This document shows, piece after piece, positions 58,904 through 64,000 of a stretch of DNA of 64,000 bases (positions are counted from its first letter, which is position 1; each line of letters begins with the position of its first letter). Source of the stretch: Molossus alvarezi (Eukaryota > Chordata > Mammalia > Chiroptera > Molossidae); NCBI GenBank assembly GCA_037176705.1, contig CM073887.1, positions 43,524,001 to 43,588,000 of the forward strand, in the 5' to 3' direction. Position numbers and translations under genes: made by a program. Under the pieces are notes generated by a model. The model made no database searches. It was not told the origin of the DNA and saw nothing but the letters and a program-made list of their open reading frames with translations.

Positions 58904-58984
58904 ATTTTTATTTTTTTATTTATTAATTTGAGAAAGAAAGAGAGAGCAAAGGAGGAAGAAAGGGAGGGAGGGAGGGAGGGAGGG

Positions 58985-59026
<42 letters not shown>

Positions 59027-59154
59027 GCTTTGTTGTTCCACTTATTTATACAGTCATTGGTTGACTCTTGTATGTGCCCTGACTGGGGATAAAACCTGCA
59101 ACCTTGGCATATTGGGATGATGCTCTAACCAACTGAACTACCCAGCCAGAGCCG
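58904..59154 (-). mobile_element. tRNA-derived bat SINE, short class, reversed
   Basis: A (GGGA)n/(GA)n run (about 58964-59024), 'cgctttgttgttccacttat' and the head complement 'caactgaactacccagccag' are present. The flanks CAGCTTTGCTCTTT (58890-58903) and CAGGTTTGCCTTT (59155-59167) are a diverged target duplication. Confidence 0.88.
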
Positions 59155-59167
59155 CAGGTTTGCCTTT

Positions 59168-61171
59168 CAACCCAATGCAGAGTAGATTAGAGTAGAGAGA
59201 TGCTCCCTGGAGCTCCCACCAGCCATCGCCGGCTTTGCCATTACTAACACTCCCATGATTTTAGTCTCTCAAAGAAAGGGATCTCTCAAAAGTTCAAACT
59301 TTAGGGCATTCGTGAGTTAGAAATGGGGTCTATGGTTTCAATCCAACGGCCCATAGCCTTTAAATGAAGAGGAGGATCAGAAGCTTCTTCATAACCAGTG
59401 GTTCCCAATACATTTTCTTCCAACATGTGAAGATGTTCCCTTTTGCGTAGTCCCACGAAGGCTGACTGAGGCAAGGCAGCAGAATGAGCCCTTTTCTCCC
59501 CAGTAATCACCAGTCATTTTCTGCTTTTCACCATTCGGACACTCCCCACTGCTGTTGTCCTACTATGTGATGGTTCTGTGATTTACTGTCCATTTGAGCA
59601 GGACCATTTGAAAGCTGGGATTTTGCAAAGGTTCTGCTTTTGGAAGTGGTCTGTTGGCTCCCATCAAACAGACCCATGGAAAGAAAAGGGAATCGGGAAT
59701 GCTTTATGTGAGGATAGCTTGGGACTTGACCCGGGACAATGCCATGTGCAATGACTTGTTTGTTCCCTAAAGGGATGGGGTGGGGACTTCTCCCTAGTCA
59801 TTGAGCACCTCTGAAATGGTGCAGGGTGAGGAGACACTGTTCCATCATTCTGGGCTGTTCCTGTCACCCCCTCCCAGTGATTCATTGGTCAGCATTGTCA
59901 GGGTTAGGAAGTGAAGCCCCTCTGTGCAGTTCCCGAATCTTGAACAAGATTACCCAGGCAAAATATGTCACAGGAAAGCTTGTCCTCAATCCTCTGGGAC
60001 ACATGGCTCTCAGTTCATCCCTCCAATGTGGCACTTTTATTACTATATCCATCAACCTCCGATGCTGCTGCTGGGGACTAGGGCTCCCCTACCAGACATT
60101 GAGCTTCCCCCAGACAGTGACCGTGCACCGCCTGTCATTGTGTTTCCCAACACAAAGGCACTTACACTTACTCGAATCAACGACAAAATGAATGAATGAG
60201 GGGAGGACTGCATTTTGAAGCCAAGGGTGTTTCTGCCTCACAGGGTCATTGTCTTATAGAAAAGAAGGCAACAGAGGAGGAGATCAGCGAGAAGTCCAGT
60301 GTGCAGGATTGCTTCCTGTGCCTTTTGACCTTCAGCTATGAAGCATGACCTTTACTGCTTGTTGAGCACAGACTGCTTTTAAAGGATATCCTTCCATGGC
60401 CCTCCCAGAAGGAAGGGGAGATTGGATGGTGCTCAGAGCCCACCACTTTCAGGATCTTCTGAGCATGCTCAGAAATAAGAGGACAATAAGGAAAGGTGGC
60501 AGCAGAAGGGAATTTCAAAGCAGTCCTGGAGGGAGGCTGGGTCCATTTTGACTGATGGGGTAGGAAAAAGTCTTAGTGGAACTAGTTGATTTATTGAGAG
60601 TCAACTGAATGTGGAAGAAGACGGGATAACTGAGCTAACATCCGTCCCTCAAGCCCTTCCTCCCCACTATACAAATGTGTGCAATCACACACGCATGCGC
60701 ACACACAAATGAACACATATCAGGTCCTTTGGGAAGTAGATCATGTGGTGGACACAGGTATCTAATGGAAAGCTGCTTCTTCAGAAGAAGTAAAAGACAA
60801 GTAAAAATCCAAGATAACATAGCCCAGGGTGACAGGAATTTGGATATAACAGAGTTGGCATCAAATATTCTTCTCATGCAGGCAGGGGGTCTAGAGGTTG
60901 GCTGGGAAGAAAAGGCAAAACTGGGTGGAAAACTACAGGCAATCCTGACTTAGGAAAAGGAGAAGTAGAGGTTGAGTCCCTGTGCCCCAACTTTCTCCAA
61001 AAAGGCCAACAAAATGGTGACAGTTAGGGGAGTCCTGGAATCTGGAAGGCAGCTATACTCACCAATATACCACCAATATTTTGAGTCCTGGAATCTGTAT
61101 GTCTTGGAAGTCCCAGCAAAAGTACTAGGACCCAGAATCACCTTTGATATTTATGCCAGATTAGACAGTTG
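59168..61171. other. Intergenic, nothing recognised
   Basis: Unique sequence. A short CA-rich patch lies at 60680-60712. Confidence 0.45.
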
Positions 61172-61185
61172 CCACCAGGTGGCGC
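61172..61185 (+). promoter_or_regulatory. CTCF core motif match
   Basis: CCACCAGGTGGCGC fits the consensus at every position. It faces the reversed site 430 bp to the right. Confidence 0.55.
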
Positions 61186-61614
61186 CAAGCAAGAGCTGGG
61201 GCTGGGACAGACCATTCATTCATTGACTTGCAACACCCCAACCTTCCATTTTAGGAGCTTGGATTTCTGTGCCCTACTTATGGCGTGGTGGCAGGGTTTT
61301 ACGCTAGTGCTTCTCTATGGAATAATGACAATCCTTTGGGTATCTAAAATGCCTTGTAGTTTATTTACCAAGTGCTTGCCACATTGACGATCTGGGGGTG
61401 GCAGCCATTATGAGGATGGGGGAATAACAGCGACTCTCAGAAACTTCAGCCAGTTGTCAGGCAAGGAACCTCTTCCACCTCCTCACCCTTCAGGGACATA
61501 TGTGCTGTTCCTCTAGCTTCCTGAGCATTTTGAGACCTAGCCAAACGCTCCTTATTTGAAAGATGAAAGAACTTTGTTCCCAGACACCTAGTAGACCTTT
61601 TGCCTGAAATCACT

Positions 61615-61628
61615 CTGCCACCTGGTGG
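61615..61628 (-). promoter_or_regulatory. CTCF core motif match, reversed
   Basis: The minus strand reads CCACCAGGTGGCAG, an exact fit. Together with 61172 it forms a convergent pair. Confidence 0.55.
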
Positions 61629-61679
61629 CAACATCTGAGAATTGTAGCACCATCTTGGCCAACCCCACCTAAGCCTTGT

Positions 61680-62078
61680 TGGCTGGGTTCCCTCAGCTCC
61701 AAAGCCCTCTCCTGCAACCTAGTCAAGTCCTACTCATTTTGCAAAGCTCTGTGCAGCTCTATGTGGTAAAGGCACCCATACCATCTACAGTGTTATTTTC
61801 CCATTTAGCGACATGGTTCTGTCCCTCACTTCCTTTAGGTCTGATTTCACAGTGAGGTCCACACTAATCACTGCTATAAAGCAGCCCGACCTGCAGCCTT
61901 CGCACCCTGTCCCCTTCTTTCTTTTCCTTCACTGCGCTGTCTCCACCTATTATATTCAGAACATGTTTGTTTATTGCTAGAACGTAAGCTTTCTGAGGGT
62001 GTGCTGTCTTGTTCATGGTTCTGTCTCTGGCACACAAAAGCCCCCAGTAAACACGTGTGATGAGGGAATGAACTGCAC
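61680..62078 (+). repeat. L2 LINE relic, 3' end
   Basis: 'cctttaggtctgatttcaca', 'tgctagaacgtaagctttct', 'gagggtgtgctgtcttgttc' and 'ctggcacacaaaagccccca' follow an L2 3' end in sense order. Confidence 0.7.
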
Positions 62079-62339
62079 TAAATGCGCACCTGCTGTGATG
62101 GCTTTGCCTCCTCTAAACACGTGCTTTCTGTTTCGTGAACTGTATTTCATTACATGCTATCTTGTACATGGCTTTACCTGTGTAAATCTCTTATTCATCC
62201 TAGATTACACAAAGTAACATTTGCATTTTCTAACTGAAATGGGAGCTCCATAAATATTTGTATTATGAGTACTATACTATTACTATCTTTAATAGCAATC
62301 TCTCACATTTCTGATGTGTTTTTTAGTTTCTATCCCTTT

Positions 62340-62500
62340 CTACACTTGATATTCTCAACTATTCTATGAAAGAGTAAGACAAGAATTATAAATCCTATTT
62401 CCATATATGGAAACTAAGGCTCAGCAAGGTTCAATGACTTGCCCAAGATCACACAACTCCTGAGTGGACAAGCTGGGACTTCTCACTCCAGACTGAACAG
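62340..62500 (-). repeat. MIR relic
   Basis: 'gatattctcaactattctat', 'aactaaggctcagcaaggtt' and 'gacttgcccaagatcacaca' follow a reversed MIR closely. Confidence 0.75.
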
Positions 62501-62667
62501 TTTGTTCTCTGCTTTCCTTGATTAGTGTCCAAATGGGGTGATTGCCACTTGGATGAGCTTGCTGGGGGGAGGTGACATCACAGTGTGGGCAGAGGGATCT
62601 GTGTAAAGAGCCAGGGGTCTGTGGAAAAGCCGATTCTCTGGCATTCCTCAACCCCGCTGTAGAAAAC

Positions 62668-63003
62668 TGCTGGGCTGCCATAATAAAATACCACAGACAG
62701 AAATGTATTTTCTCACCAATCTTGAGGCTGGAAGTCCGAGATCAAGGTATTGGCAGGGCTGGTTTCTTCTGAGGTCCCTCCCCTTGTAGATGGCTGTCTT
62801 CTCGCTGTGTCCTCACATGGTCTTCCTTCTTTCCTGGTTTCATAAGAACACCATTCCTATTGGATTGGGGCCCACCCTAATGACCCCATTTTACTGTAAT
62901 TGCCTCTTTAAAGGCCCCAACTCTAAATACAGTCACATTCTGAGGTGCTGGGGGTTAAAACTTCAAAATATGGATCTTGGGGACACAATCCAACCCATAG
63001 CAG
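62668..63003 (-). mobile_element. MLT1-type LTR, reversed, nearly full
   Basis: 'gctgccataataaaatacca', 'gaggctggaagtccgagatc', 'ctgtgtcctcacatggtctt', 'ctaaatacagtcacattctg' and 'ggggacacaatccaacccat' follow the complement of an MLT1 LTR from end to end. Confidence 0.8.
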
Positions 63004-63476
63004 TCTGTTCTGTCTTTGCCGCCTATCAGACAAATGTCACCTTGGAGAGCCTCTTTATGACTTTCTACCTGTTCAGAATTGCCAGCCGGTAGGATGATGA
63101 CTGGAACATGGAAAGACAAGGTCCCAAGCCATCAGCGACTGAGAGTGTGGAAAATTCCACGAGATGTTTGCAGGCAAAGCAGCTCATGTGTGCATTTCAT
63201 GCGCGACCACTCTGCCTGGCAACAAAGGAAAGTCCTGAGCGAGGGGCAGGGGACTTCCCCTCTAGGGAATGTTGGCTCCAGGGCCAACAGCTAGGGGAAC
63301 TTTCTGTCCACATGGTCTCACGGTTCGATCAGACACCTAAGGAGCTCCCTACATTTATCCCAATTAATTGACACCTCACATTCGTTCAGCTCCTCTGGGG
63401 GCAAATCTCTTCATGGCCCTGGACCTCACTTTCTTAAGCTACAAAATGAGACTTGGAATAGATCCAACAGTAAGAT
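63004..63476. other. Intergenic with a weak MIR piece
   Basis: 63385-63475 ('tcttaagctacaaaatgaga') may be a sense MIR piece. The rest is unique. Confidence 0.4.
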
Positions 63477-63490
63477 TTAAAAGGGGTTGG

Positions 63491-63714
63491 GCCCAGCCAG
63501 TGTAGCTCAGTGATTGAGTGTCAACCCATGCACAAGAGGTCACCGGTTCGATTCCTGGCCAGGGCACATGCCCAGGTGGTGGGCCAAATCCCCAGTGGGG
63601 GGCATGCAGGAGGTGGCCAATTGATGTTCTTTCTTATTGATGTTTCTATCTCTCTCTTCCTCTCCCTTCCTCTCTCTCTACAATCAATAAAGAAAAATTA
63701 AATTAAATTAAAAA
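63491..63714 (+). mobile_element. VES SINE
   Basis: The head 'gcccagccagtgtagctcag', B box 'ccggttcgattcctggccag' and tail 'acaatcaataaagaaaaatt' are present. The flanks AAGGGGTTGGG (63481-63491) and GAAGGGTTTGGG (63715-63726) are a probable duplication. Confidence 0.92.
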
Positions 63715-63729
63715 GAAGGGTTTGGGTTC

Positions 63730-63835
63730 CGGCTTTAATTCCACTAGTTATGTGACCTGATTAAGTCACTGAAACTGTCTACAACTTGGTCCCCATCTCA
63801 CAAATGAAGAGCAGAGTCAGGCAATCTCTAATTCA
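63730..63835 (+). repeat. MIR relic
   Basis: 'actagttatgtgacctgatt', 'aagtcactgaaactgtctac' and 'tccccatctcacaaatgaag' follow a sense MIR. Confidence 0.6.
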
Positions 63836-64000
63836 GTACTGGCTCTGAAGTTCTCTTTTTAAAAAAAGTTTCAAGCAATTATAAACTTACAGAAAAGTAG
63901 GAAGTACGGTTACATAATAAACCTTTCCTTATCTGATTATTTGAGAGTCATCATGATCCTTAGACCCCATAACGTTTCACCATTTGGTCCACCAGGTCTT

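Noticed and set aside
7988..63714. tRNA genes suggested by A- and B-box-like sequences
   Set aside because: All such sites are heads of dispersed SINEs with tails and target duplications, not free tRNA genes.

Overview
The window is mammalian nuclear DNA, and almost certainly from a bat. The evidence is at least thirteen tRNA-derived SINEs of the VES type (heads reading like 'ggccggtgtggctcagtggttgagcg', bodies ending in CT-rich runs and AATAAA or A-rich tails). These sit on a background of ancient mammalian repeats (MIR, L2, old L1, MLT1) and CA/TG microsatellites. The family of bat cannot be fixed from this stretch. No Helitron or young hAT copy was recognised, which argues weakly against Myotis-like vespertilionids.

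The only protein-coding gene I can support is RP1L1 (retinitis pigmentosa 1-like 1), on the + strand. Its whole coding sequence is here in three exons: 7282-7890 (with 19 nt of 5' UTR from 7263), 10853-10988 and 12584-17664. Together they give an intact reading frame of 1,941 codons plus stop. Exons 2 and 3 encode two doublecortin (DCX) domains that bind microtubules. The 5.1 kb last exon encodes a long, mostly disordered tail with a few islands shared with RP1. The non-coding first exon and the promoter must lie to the left of the window, so 1-7262 is intron 1. The 3' UTR probably runs to an AATAAA at 19482, across a SINE and an L1 relic.

The remaining 44.5 kb (about 19.5-64 kb) is intergenic DNA 3' of RP1L1. 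In human the next gene in this direction is the serine protease PRSS55, in convergent orientation. I looked for its exons on the minus strand and saw none, so it probably lies beyond the right edge.

The intergenic part holds a layered record of transposition: MIR and L2 relics; an L1 3' end at 52.0-52.8 kb and another at 33.8-34.1 kb; three MLT1 LTRs, one split by a VES SINE; a mariner-type miniature element at 30432-30785 with a VES SINE inside it; and a 369-bp solo retroviral LTR at 45924-46292 flanked by a 5-bp duplication. It also has a 137-bp minisatellite at about 48 kb and several strong matches to the CTCF core motif, two pairs of which are convergent. I found no previously undescribed biological system. 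The points most worth checking are the CTCF motif series, the nested mariner/SINE, the solo LTR, the local duplication at 36.6-38.6 kb and the tandem splice donors of RP1L1 exon 2.
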